A stretch of 64,000 nucleotides of DNA. Source: Agapanthus africanus. Lineage: Eukaryota; Streptophyta; Magnoliopsida; Asparagales; Amaryllidaceae. The notes under the pieces are model-generated. The model was not told the origin of the DNA, did no database searches, and saw only the letters and a list, made by a program, of their open reading frames with translations. Location: NCBI GenBank assembly GCA_030015575.1, contig JASDDO010000019.1, forward strand, positions 509,798,986 to 509,862,985, given 5' to 3'. Position numbers and translations under genes: made by a program. Positions 8,496 through 17,724 of this stretch are shown here, piece after piece; positions within the stretch are counted from its first letter, which is position 1; each line of letters begins with the position of its first letter.

Positions 8496-10709
8496 TGTTG
8501 GAGATAGTGCCCTCAGAGTCAATTATTGGATCACAGGCACGTGATTGCAATGATTGAGGGAGGACCTATCCCGGTAGGATAGTCTTACTCGAGATGATAG
8601 TATGCTATCTGGTTTATCTTTATCATCGTGTACTGCTTTAGGTGACCTGACATGTCGCTATTACACGTTGATAGAGCCCATAGGATTCTCGCTTGACGGC
8701 CAGCAATATGATGGCGATCATATACGTGGGAGCTGGTAGTCTATAAGCACATCCTTAAAAGGTCCCTAGTCGTAGGAGTTTCGAGACAGGGCATCGATAC
8801 TCCATTAGTAGACTAGTGTATACAGTCGAGACCCCGACGAGGGGCGGTGGCCGGTCTCACAAGCCACTGGTGTCAGTTGGTTCACCTAAGATGTATACAG
8901 GTGCTCATTGGGTTATGAGTACACCGGACAGGACTCGCCGGGAACCTGCTAGTTGGTCTTATACCAGATGTCAGATAGCAGTTCCCAGGTGACATGTGTA
9001 CAGGTTAGTTCATCGACCTGAGGATCGTCATTTGCCTCGTGTGAGTTCCCACTGTGCTTTGATTACTACCCTACCACGGCTCAAAGGAGTCGTGCAAACA
9101 GGTTTTAGTTGGGTGCAGTCCCGAGCCACATGGAGGCAGTGAGCGGATCTGCAGGGGTTCGTCTCTCCCGGTATTGGGGGTGAGGTCGCGCTGTGTCTAG
9201 GAGAGCCATTACGCAAAGCCCTCGGCCGAGGCAGGAGATTTACTGGTAGGTATTCCAGTAGTATCTCAGGGCGTTCTGGGCTACGCTCCGACACGACTTG
9301 TACCGCTTTTGGGGGTCTGACTTTTACCAACCCCCTAGGCCCGCCATGCGATACTCATAGACGAACGGACCGGACTGTACGGATATTGTCACTGACAGGC
9401 TCAGTAGGGTGTCGGGGTGAGCTTCCTCATCGACGTCCCTTTTGGTCAATAGCTGGTGGCCCGTCACGTATTGGCTTATACCTCTGACATGCCAGTGGTT
9501 AAATCCACAGCCATAGTATTGACGAGTCTTTAGAGTCCACCACACTTTCAGTTACTCAGCTTTCGGGCGAAACGCTGTAGAGGCCGTATGGAGATATGGC
9601 AGGGTCCGATCAGATACGTGCGGTATTGCACGGATCAGGATCGGACAGTTTTGTACTAGTGGCCGTATAGTTATATGGCAGGGTTCGATCAGATACGTGC
9701 GGTATTGCACGGATCAGGATCGAACGGATTTTACTAGCCGGCTTTGGTTTAAGCCGGTACTAGTTTAGTACAGTGTAGATTTTGTCTCATTGCATTTGTA
9801 TCCGGTCGGAATACAGATGCGGGTGTGTATGCACAGTGTCGGGGTTTTCCTGTAATTTATTACGGGACCAGTTTTCTGGAGTTGCCAGTTTGCATTCCGT
9901 TCCGGCCGGTTTTCCTTTGTTCTTTCCCGGCCGGACTTTTCTGATGGAGGGGGTAATTTGCAGTTTTGCATATTACACTTTGTGGGGGGGTTTCTTGCAT
10001 AAAGTTTGATTATGATAGATTTCATATCTTTCAACCTTGACTTGCTTTTTAAAGTGAAGTGAAAGGTTATGGAGCAAATAGTGTTTTAAGCATGGTTGAT
10101 GTTTAGGATGTGGTCACCTCCTCTCTTGCTCCTACACTCACCTCCCTTTTGCAATATGTTTCTTTCCTCCTCCATTCTCATTCTAACTTGAAGATGATAA
10201 GTTTTTTCAAGAGAAGAAGAAGAAGAGAGTTTTCCTTCTTGAGAGTTTCATTCTTCTTGATCTCATTTCCATGCTAGAAAAATGCAAGCACCATTTTTCT
10301 AGTCTTGATTCCTCCATCTATGGCAACCAACCCCAAAGTGAGACAACCATCTTCTACACTGCATTCTACAGCAATTCTTGAGCATGTCGAGTTGCCGGCT
10401 TCATGCTCGAGTTGCCTCGGTATTGAGGCGGGAGCCCGTAAAAGACGAAGGCGATGTGGTGCCCTTTCCGGCGAGGAGGCGACGATACGGAGACTACACT
10501 TTCCGCGGGAGATCGGGGCGATGATGAGAAGACCGGAGGACTCGGATCTCATGGTATACTTCTCACCCTATCTCTTGATTGCTAGCATTAGGTTAATGGT
10601 AAACGATCCGGGTAATTGTCCGCGGTAGCGCCGGTTTCCGAGCAAGGAAAATTTTTGATTCCGCATTTTGGCCTCGAGTAAGAGGCCGGGGCGCTGCCGT
10701 GGCGCAACA
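8496..10709 (+). repeat. B 3' LTR (2214 bp)
   Basis: Same length as the 5' LTR with about 4 substitutions and no indels by eye. The last bases, GGCGCAACA, abut the second CCTTG target copy at 10710. Confidence 0.96.
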
Positions 10710-11726
10710 CCTTGTATCTACAAGATGGTGGCAGAGAGTAAGGTTGTCTTCCTCGTATTGTATGTGGACGACATACTCTTGATAGGAAATGACATTCCTA
10801 TGCTGCAATCGGTCAAGCTCTTCTTATCACAAAGATTCTCAACGAAAGATCTTGGTGATGCCTCCTGCATATTAGGAATTAGGATCTATAGAGATAGATC
10901 CAAACGGATATTAGGATTGTCCCAATCCAGGTACATTGACACCATACTAAAGACGTTTAGTATGGAAGAATCCAAGCATGGGAACTTATCCACAATCTCT
11001 GGAGCCACTCTCTCCAAAGAGATGTCTCCCAAGACTGATTTGGAGAGATCTCGCATGCAAGGGATACCCTATGCTTCGGCTGTAGGCTCTATCATGTACG
11101 CGATGCTATCTACCAGACCCGATGTAGCATACTCACTAAGTGTAGTGAGCAGGTATCAAGCTGATCCTGGAGAGAGTCACTGGACAGCTGTGAAGAGCAT
11201 TCTCAAGTACTTACGAAGGACTAAGGAGATGCTCTTGGTGTATGGTAACGGAGAACTCCAAGTGGAGTCCTTTACCGATTCGAGCTTGCAGAGTGATAAC
11301 GACGACTCTAAGTCGCAGTCGGGATTTGGCTTTACCCTATACGGAGGGGCGGTTAGCTGGAAGAGTTCCAAGAAGAAAACCGTGGCAGACTCGACGATGG
11401 AGGCTGAGTACATCGCTGCCAACGATGCTGCCAAAGAGGCTGTCTGGATCAAGAAGTTCATTACTGAACTTGGAGTGGTTCCATCCATTGAGCATCCAAT
11501 ACCTTTATATTGCGATAACAATGGAGCGGTGGCTTTGGCCAAGGAACCCAGGTCCCATCAGGGATCCAGGCATATTCTGAGGCGGTATGACCAGATCCGG
11601 GAGATAGTTGATCGCCGGGAGATCGAGGTCAGGAGGGTTGACATGAAGAATAACACAGTGGATCCACTCATGAAGGCCCTTCCCCAGATACAGTTTGAGC
11701 GACTCTTCAGGATGCTCGGTATGTGA
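10710..11726 (+). CDS. A1 pol, part 2: C-terminal reverse transcriptase and RNase H
   Basis: Continues the A1 frame in phase after element B. The codons for PC are repeated by the target duplication. It shows the RT active site YVDDILLIGND near residue 20, then KDLGDASCILGI, LSQSRYIDTIL and YASAVGSIMYAM. The copia RNase H follows with FTDSS, STMEAEYIAA and YCDNNGAVALAKEP giving the acidic D-E-D set. It ends in QFERLFRMLGM and a TGA. RNase H removes the RNA strand during cDNA synthesis. The usual histidine after ILRRY is an aspartate here (ILRRYDQIREIV), a possible defect. An apparent start inside the B LTR is an artefact. Confidence 0.93.
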   Translation, partial: PCIYKMVAESKVVFLVLYVDDILLIGNDIPMLQSVKLFLSQRFSTKDLGDASCILGIRIYRDRSKRILGLSQSRYIDTILKTFSMEESKHGNLSTISGATLSKEMSPKTDLERSRMQGIPYASAVGSIMYAMLSTRPDVAYSLSVVSRYQADPGESHWTAVKSILKYLRRTKEMLLVYGNGELQVESFTDSSLQSDNDDSKSQSGFGFTLYGGAVSWKSSKKKTVADSTMEAEYIAANDAAKEAVWIKKFITELGVVPSIEHPIPLYCDNNGAVALAKEPRSHQGSRHILRRYDQIREIVDRREIEVRRVDMKNNTVDPLMKALPQIQFERLFRMLGM

Positions 11727-11750
11727 TACTACAGCAGCTGACCCTAGTGC

Positions 11751-11761
11751 AAGTAGGAGAT
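11751..11761 (+). promoter_or_regulatory. A1 polypurine tract
   Basis: AAGTAGGAGAT lies directly before the LTR start TGTTAG. It differs by one base from the AAGTGGGAGAT of B and A3. Confidence 0.85.
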
Positions 11762-13860
11762 TGTTAGTTGTATGTATGCCCTAGAGGCCAGAATTGTACA
11801 GATCATGTATATTATATTGGATGCTTGGACATATATAGAGATGACTTTCTTGCTCGATATGATAGTATGCTATCTGGTTGCTCTTTATCTTAACATGTAG
11901 ACTTGTCTCTTTATACTGTCTTATAGTTACATGTTGGTAAAGCCCTTAGGATGTGTACTTGACTACCTGGACTATGATGCGGATCATACTAGTGGGGACA
12001 TGGTAGTCCATAAGTACATCCTTCAAGGTCCCTAGTCATGGGTGTATCAAGACGGGGCATCGATATACCAGTGTAGACTAGCGTATACGCTTCTCGACCC
12101 ATGAGATGGGCGATGGATGATCCCATATCCATTGGTGTTTGACATCAGAAATGGTATACGGGTGCTAAGTGGAGACTGGGTACACTGGACGGACTCGCTG
12201 AGAACTCCCAGATGGTATTATACCTCATGTCAGATGGCAGTTCTCAGGTGACACTTGTGCAGGTTAGTCTGTAGACCCGAGATCGTCATAGAGTCTTGTG
12301 TGATTCCCACTGTGCTTTAATTTCCACCTTACCACGTCCATGAGGGCATGCAAAACGGTGGTTTTTGGGTACAGTCCCGAGTCACATGGAGGCAATGAGC
12401 GATAGGAGGGGTTTCATCTCTCCCGGTATTGGGGGTTGATGTTGCACTGTGCTCGATTGGCCGTAAAAGGGAAGTCCCTGGCCAGGGATGATTCATAGAT
12501 TTGCTGGTAAGTGTTACCAATAGTTTCTCGACCCGTTATGAGCCTCACATCGGCACGACTTATCGGTTATTGGGGTCTGACGTTTACCACCCCTAGACTT
12601 GATATGCGACATATCAGACGAGGAGACCGGACTGTACGGGAAGTGTTGCCGGTTGGCTCGACGGGAGTTGTAGCAGGTTCGCTTGTTCTCTTCTGATCGT
12701 TCAATACCCGGGTGGCCGTTACGTTTAGCTGACCGCTTGCGGCTTAGGGGTGCTTGATACGATCATCACCCACTGCCGGTGTATTGACGAGTCTTAGAGT
12801 CCCACAAAGGAGTTACCTAGTCCAGGCGAAACGTTGTGGAGCGCGTATGCGATATGCGCATGGGCCCGGTTAAGATGCGAGTATAGGATACCGTATATTA
12901 ATCGGGCGGCTAGCTTTTTATGGGGTCGTATGTGACATGACCGGATTGATAAATCAAGTGTTGATTTATCATTTAACCATTAGCTTCTCACTTGAAATTC
13001 TTTCTTGTGTTTGATGGATGTATGCATGCATGTATGTTTTCTTCATAGATTCATGCACATATGGATGTGCATACATACATACATACATACATCATCTTTC
13101 ATGGTTGTTTATACATTGAAAATGGTGGCAATATAAGACTCACACCATGGTTTAAATATATGGATTATTGTTTATATTTGTGTTAAAACAAAATAGGAAA
13201 GCAATGGTTAATAAATGGTTGTTTTCTACACACTTCCTTAACCTAACCATGCTCACCTACTTCTAACCATGGGTTAACCTTCTCTTTGTGTTTTAACTCA
13301 AATTAAATAATATCTTAAACATTTAACCATGGTTTGAGATGACAAGTGATAAATATATATACATATATTTTCATTTTCTTTCAATGAATTATTCTTTTCA
13401 CTCTTGTTTAAAGAATAGCCATCATCTTCTTCTTCCTTCCTCTTTTCCTCTCTAGACTTTTCTAGTGAGCAAAATAATTAACAAGATAGGATTTTGAAGT
13501 GAGAATTAGAACCACAACATCATTCTACACAAGTCTAGCCCACTTGTTTAAAGTGTCAGCTTCATTTCATTCTCTTGGAAAAGTGATGTGGATAGCTTGG
13601 ACAAAGGAGTTTCGGGTGGATCGTCGTGGACGTTAGAAGACCTTAAGCGGACCTTTTCCAAACCCCAAGTAACCGAGGAGTCTAGCGTAGGGAGCTACAA
13701 AGGTTGTACTCTCAAAACCCTAGTCTTTGCTACTTGTAATGTTTAAAAACCCTAATTTTCTAGGATAGATCCTTTGTATGCTTACTTAGCACCATAAAAA
13801 TCTAATCTTTGTGACATGTGATGCTTCCAAACCTTTCATAGGGTGCTAGGTTAACCTTAT
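11762..13860 (+). repeat. A1 3' LTR, right end cut
   Basis: Starts TGTTAGTTGTATG with ATGCCCTAGAGGCC. It aligns along its length with the A2, A3 and S2 LTRs. It carries the hairpin GATAAATCAA-GTG-TTGATTTATC (12948-12970) and a (CATA)n run at about 13072-13091. Compared with full-length relatives (2109-2197 bp), only a small piece seems to be missing at the right, where the sequence switches to a gypsy LTR. Confidence 0.9.
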
Positions 13861-15006
13861 ATTTTCTACCATGGTTGTTCATTTGGGTTCACTATTATAG
13901 TGAGAAGGTTTTGGAGAAAGGAAAAAGAAAAGAAAATGGAATAAGGAATAAGATAATGAGGTATGGTGAGAGAGAGAAAGGTATGGTTCCTTTTGACCAA
14001 TGACTTAGCCATTTTCCTAGATCCCTACACTCATTTCTCTCCTTCTCCTCCTTTATCTCCTGCGGCTGCTGCTTCCTCCCCCTTCCTCCACCTTCAAGCC
14101 TTCATTTCACCTCTAAAACATCACCAAAACCCTATCTCCATTTCATAAAAAGTGTGCACAAGCTCAAGATCTACACATTGGACCAAGAAAGCAAGGATTC
14201 TGGCCACTAGGGGCAACTCAAGAAAATTCTTGAGTTGCCAAATGAGGTAATTTCTGGATCATTAGCTTAGTTTATGCATTACTTATACCCCATATTTAGA
14301 TTGAACCGATATTGTGTGTTTTTGTGGACTTGAGGGAAACCTAGTTAGGGTTTTGTGAAATTGAGAGTTATGTTGTGAGATTGAGATCAGTAAAGGCTAT
14401 ACAAACACCCTAGTGCATGAATTGAGATCTAAACCTGAAGCTTAAACCCAGAATACGGATTTATAGAAAACGATATCGGAAAATTTGTTAAATCTGTGAA
14501 GGTTATTTGGGATCTGCTATCAACCCGGGACTCAGAAAATTATTTTGAATGGACAGTGACATGTGCAGGCACCCAGGAAGCTAACCCCAAGACCCCAGCC
14601 CCTAACTCTCTTCCTCGGTCGCCAATTTATTCCAATTGGCCGCAATTTGCGGCCATACCTGCCCCATTTTGCCTCGTTTTGGTTCTACTGCTCCTACATG
14701 TATAGATTAGACCCCTAGTATATATAGATTTGTCTAATTTGACCCAGGATGAAATTTGGAGCCTTTTTCCTTAGTTACTGTTTTGGATTCGTGTTTCCGT
14801 ATTCCGTATTTTAATTCTGAATTCACGTATTGTGTTTACCTCGACTATTTGGCGTTTATACAACGATATCGAGGATTGATGGTTGGTTTCGGAGGCGTAC
14901 CCATAGGTTCTAACCTATAGGCCCCTTAGCGTATCGTTTTGGTTTTCGTGTGCCGTGTTAGCTTTGATTTGGTTTTAATACGCATATACGATACTTTGAT
15001 GTGTAG

Positions 15007-15071
15007 GTACCCTATGAAGACTTCGGGACGACAAGCAAGCGCGTGGCGACGTCCACAAATGAAGACGCAAG
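15007..15071 (+). other. Candidate internal exon in G1 5' LTR
   Basis: 65 nt preceded by TTTGATGTGTAG and followed by GTGAGTAGA, a near-consensus plant 5' splice site. The same block occurs in the G1 3' LTR (24272-24336), G3 (59575-59640) and S1 (30141-30214), always bounded by AG and GT. Just inside the putative intron is a GTAGAT...ATCTAC inverted repeat. A matching acceptor-like TTCTTGCAG lies downstream at 17012-17020. Splicing is inferred, not shown. Confidence 0.45.
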
Positions 15072-15686
15072 GTGAGTAGATTATATCTACGGGGAAAGTC
15101 GGGTGGATGGCGTATAGCACCCCCCGCAGTCCGTAGTTAATATACTATATATATGATAGTTATAGTGTGTCATGGATATTGTGTTAGGTGTATTATGGAT
15201 AGTGTAGGGTTAAAAGCAACTAGTGTAGTTCATAGTCGCGAACCCTAGAATAGATTTACACCTACACGCACACCCTTGTATATTCATTATACGTGTACTG
15301 TGTTTGATGATATTGGATGACTTTGGAGATGAGTCGATGATTTTGGGCATTGTGCCGCGAGATCGGTTATTTGATATGATTCGTATTTGGGGATACGACA
15401 TGTGATCTCTAGCGGGTCTTTGGACGTGTGCTTACACACGCAGTATATAGATGGTATCAGTTGTACTAGACTTAGATCAGTACCCCAGATTATGTGATAT
15501 GATGATAATGATACCTGATATTTGTTGAGAGGAATGTAATATTGACCCGTACCCAGCTATTAGGATGCCGTACGACGATTTACCGTACAAGCCTATATTG
15601 ATGATAGATCGGCACTCATGACATGAGGATTGGCATATGATATACTGTATCGTATGGGATACTATTGAGGCGGGATCACCGACTAT

Positions 15687-15713
15687 TATATATATATATA
15701 TATATATATATAT
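15687..15713. repeat. (TA)n microsatellite
   Basis: About 13 TA units in the G1 5' LTR. The 3' LTR has a slightly longer run (24952-24980), and G3 has one near 61541-61564. Confidence 0.9.
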
Positions 15714-16285
15714 CGACTCAGATTTAGGTGGTTTCCTTACCCCTCCTGATGGACTGGGCTTAGTAGATGTTAGACTAGACCCGAGTCATACTTATTTCAA
15801 AACAAACGAATCGGGAATATCTTAAGGACAAGTAAAGAGATTCTACGGGTATTTTCAAAAGACGCATCTATTCTTCAAAACACCGTAACCCTTATTTTTC
15901 TAAAACCCCGATTCGTCTTATTTCAAATGGCACCACTGCACGACATATACATATTGGTGTAGATTCTTCACGGTTGCGTTGATTTATTCGATTCCGCATC
16001 TCATTGTATGTGCATACTATCATTCCATGTTGCATAATATCCTGTTATACTTGCATTTCATTTATATGTCACAAACATCATGTTTTCTGATTATACGCAT
16101 CGAGGTATTCGTTTCCATGATATTTCTGGATTTGGGAACCGTGGATAATTTCAAAGGAAAGTATGTACTTATTTGAAAAACCCGGTTTCCTTGATATGAT
16201 ATTTGCGCTGCCACCATGAGATTTATCGGTTCTGATTTTATACCCCTTACGAGGAGTGGGTGCCGTATGAGGGTACATGGTGGGG

Positions 16286-16494
16286 CCCGATATATGAGAT
16301 AGTAGGGCTGACCCGGACTGACGGATGCCCGATATATGAGATAGTGGGGCTCACCCGGACTGACGGATGCCCGATATATGAGATAGTGGGGCTGACCCAG
16401 ACTGACGGATGCCCGATATATGAGAGAGTGGGGCTGACCCGGACAGACGGATGCTCGATATATGAGAGAGTGGGCTGACCCGGACTGACGGATG
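16286..16494. repeat. 42-bp minisatellite, 5 units (G1 5' LTR)
   Basis: Unit starts CCCGATATATGAGATAGTGG and ends GACTGACGGATG. There are five tandem units here and four in the 3' LTR (25553-25719). Because 42 is divisible by three, the array makes an open frame with a 14-residue repeat, which explains the otherwise odd 72-codon frame here. It has no spacers, so it is not a CRISPR array. Confidence 0.92.
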
Positions 16495-17327
16495 TCCGGT
16501 ATATGAGGACTTACGTGCCGATGCTAGGCACTGGTTTCATGATGTTTTCCATGATTTTGATTATATCCTCATATTTACATGCATGATGCTTATTCTCATT
16601 GGGTGACGAGTGGACGGGATCCACGGTTATACAGACTTTGATCATATATAGACTTTTATTACATTGATCAAACTTCATTTGTATATATAACAGGGTATGA
16701 GGGCGCTGTTATATATACCCTTACACCAATATTAGTGGAATGGGACGCTAATATATGTGTATTGATATCCATTTTGATACTTCATGCAGACATACCTTAT
16801 GTTTATGACATGTTATTACCTGAGGCACTGGCACGAGTTTTTGGCACTACCTACATGTTTAGATGTACATTACCACCTTATCATGCTTCAGGCTTATTCT
16901 TTGAGGTTTATATATTTAATTGTATTGACCTAGGAGTATGTCATGCTTTCGATTTCTGCTTGTAGATATTCTCTATTCACGAGTTGGCAACTCACCCCCG
17001 TTGTGCCCCAGTTCTTGCAGGTTTTGCCGTAAAGGTTCCATAGCGGCATTTCTGGCACACTGCTTCCTTTGCGGGTGAATTGCTTTTGGTAGGTGGGATC
17101 CTTGCATCAGAACCACCCTTGTATATGTATTATTCATTGTATCTAGAAATTCCATCAACCAAAACTTGTATATTGTTTCAGACTTAGACACCAGTGATGT
17201 ATTATTTCGACCTTAGAGTCGCGCTTAGCAGTATTACAGTTTTCATGGTTATTGAGTTTCTTTTGAGTTTGATCCTCGCCTTTCGACGTTGTATATTATA
17301 TTGCTTGTGTGGTTGTGACCGTCGATT

Positions 17328-17358
17328 GACGAAGAGCTAGCTCCCGCTTGGGGATGCC
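17328..17358 (+). promoter_or_regulatory. Conserved 31-bp LTR box
   Basis: Begins GACGAAGAGCTAGCTCCCGC and ends TTGGGGATGCC. The same box is at 31243-31273 (S1) and 62264-62294 (G3), and with one change at 26567-26597, while the surrounding LTR sequence has diverged strongly. It contains the palindrome GAGCTAGCTC and a CCC-GCTT-GGG stem. It may mark the transcription start or R region, since TATATTATAT-like sequence lies about 40 bp upstream. Confidence 0.6.
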
Positions 17359-17657
17359 TTTTATCATTGCACATATATTGTTCTTGTTGTACCCCGTTCG
17401 GGGCCAGTATTTACAAAAGAAACTCTGCCGAAATTTTTAGAAAAGACTTTACATTTTAAAAATGCATATTCGTCTTAGTTATTTAAAAACCTTAACTTCA
17501 AACATGTTTTTCTTCACTTCTTTAAACCAGTTTTCTTTATTTACTCTTAAAATGGTTTTAGATTTCTGGGCTTTTGACTTACTTGGATCAGAAGGAGTCC
17601 TATAGACTTCGTATGGTTCAAGGGCCAGTCACGTGCTCTTTTGGGTCGTGACAAAAT

Positions 17658-17675
17658 TGGTATCAGAGCGCTAGG
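17658..17675 (+). promoter_or_regulatory. G1 primer binding site
   Basis: TGGTATCAGAGCGCTAGG, five bases after the LTR end GTCGTGACA. It is the initiator-Met type primer site usual in chromoviruses. Confidence 0.88.
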
Positions 17676-17719
17676 TTGACCAGGGTTTGAGTCTAAGTTT
17701 TACTATGTGGAGCCTAGGG

Positions 17720-17724
17720 CGTCT
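17720..17724. repeat. Target site duplication of S2, CGTCT
   Basis: CGTCT at 17720-17724 is repeated at 19834-19838, directly flanking the solo LTR. Confidence 0.93.

Larger units (their letters stand above)
608..10709 (+). mobile_element. B: complete copia-type LTR retrotransposon, recent and non-autonomous
   Basis: Two 2214-bp LTRs (608-2821, 8496-10709), TGTTGG...CAACA ends, initiator-Met primer site at 2822, polypurine tract before 8496, and 5-bp target duplications. By eye the two LTRs differ at about 4 sites (near 692, 1091, 1657 and 2084), roughly 0.2 percent, which implies a very recent insertion. The 5.7-kb interior has no long open frame: the leader runs to about 5121 and recognisable but heavily broken protease, integrase, RT and RNase H remnants lie at about 6090-8390. 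The LTR is a diverged relative of the A-type LTRs (shared AGTATGCTATCTGGTT and GGGCATCGATA). It must have used proteins supplied by another element. Confidence 0.95.
1..13860 (+). mobile_element. A1: Ty1/copia element of the Angela/BARE type, 3' portion, split by element B
   Basis: Begins outside the window in pol. The reverse transcriptase frame runs to 607, is interrupted by element B (608-10709), resumes at 10710 and stops at 11726. A polypurine tract (AAGTAGGAGAT, 11751-11761) and a 3' LTR from 11762 follow. The LTR start, with ATGCCCTAGAGGCC close behind, resembles Angela/BARE/WIS copia elements. The visible coding frame has no internal stop or frameshift, unlike every other copia copy here, so A1 may have been an autonomous element until B landed in it. 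The LTR stops at about 13860 where a truncated gypsy LTR begins. Confidence 0.9.
13861..17653 (+). repeat. G1 5' LTR, 5'-truncated
   Basis: Matches the 3' LTR from its position 23126 on. The first 278 bp, including TGTAACATTTC, are missing at the junction with the A1 LTR. It contains an exon-like block (15007-15071), a (TA)n run (15687-15713), a 42-bp minisatellite (16286-16494), an acceptor-like site (17020) and a strongly conserved box (17328-17358). Confidence 0.88.

Noticed and set aside
10668-10709. Apparent start of the A1 RT frame inside the B LTR
   Set aside because: The frame is open through the LTR end by chance. The real coding sequence begins at the target duplication at 10710 and continues from 607.
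16260-16494. 72-codon frame with a 14-residue repeat
   Set aside because: It is the 42-bp minisatellite read in frame. Copy number differs between the two LTRs and no other coding signal exists.
16286-16494. Regular repeats that might suggest a CRISPR array
   Set aside because: Units are directly tandem without unique spacers, inside a plant LTR.
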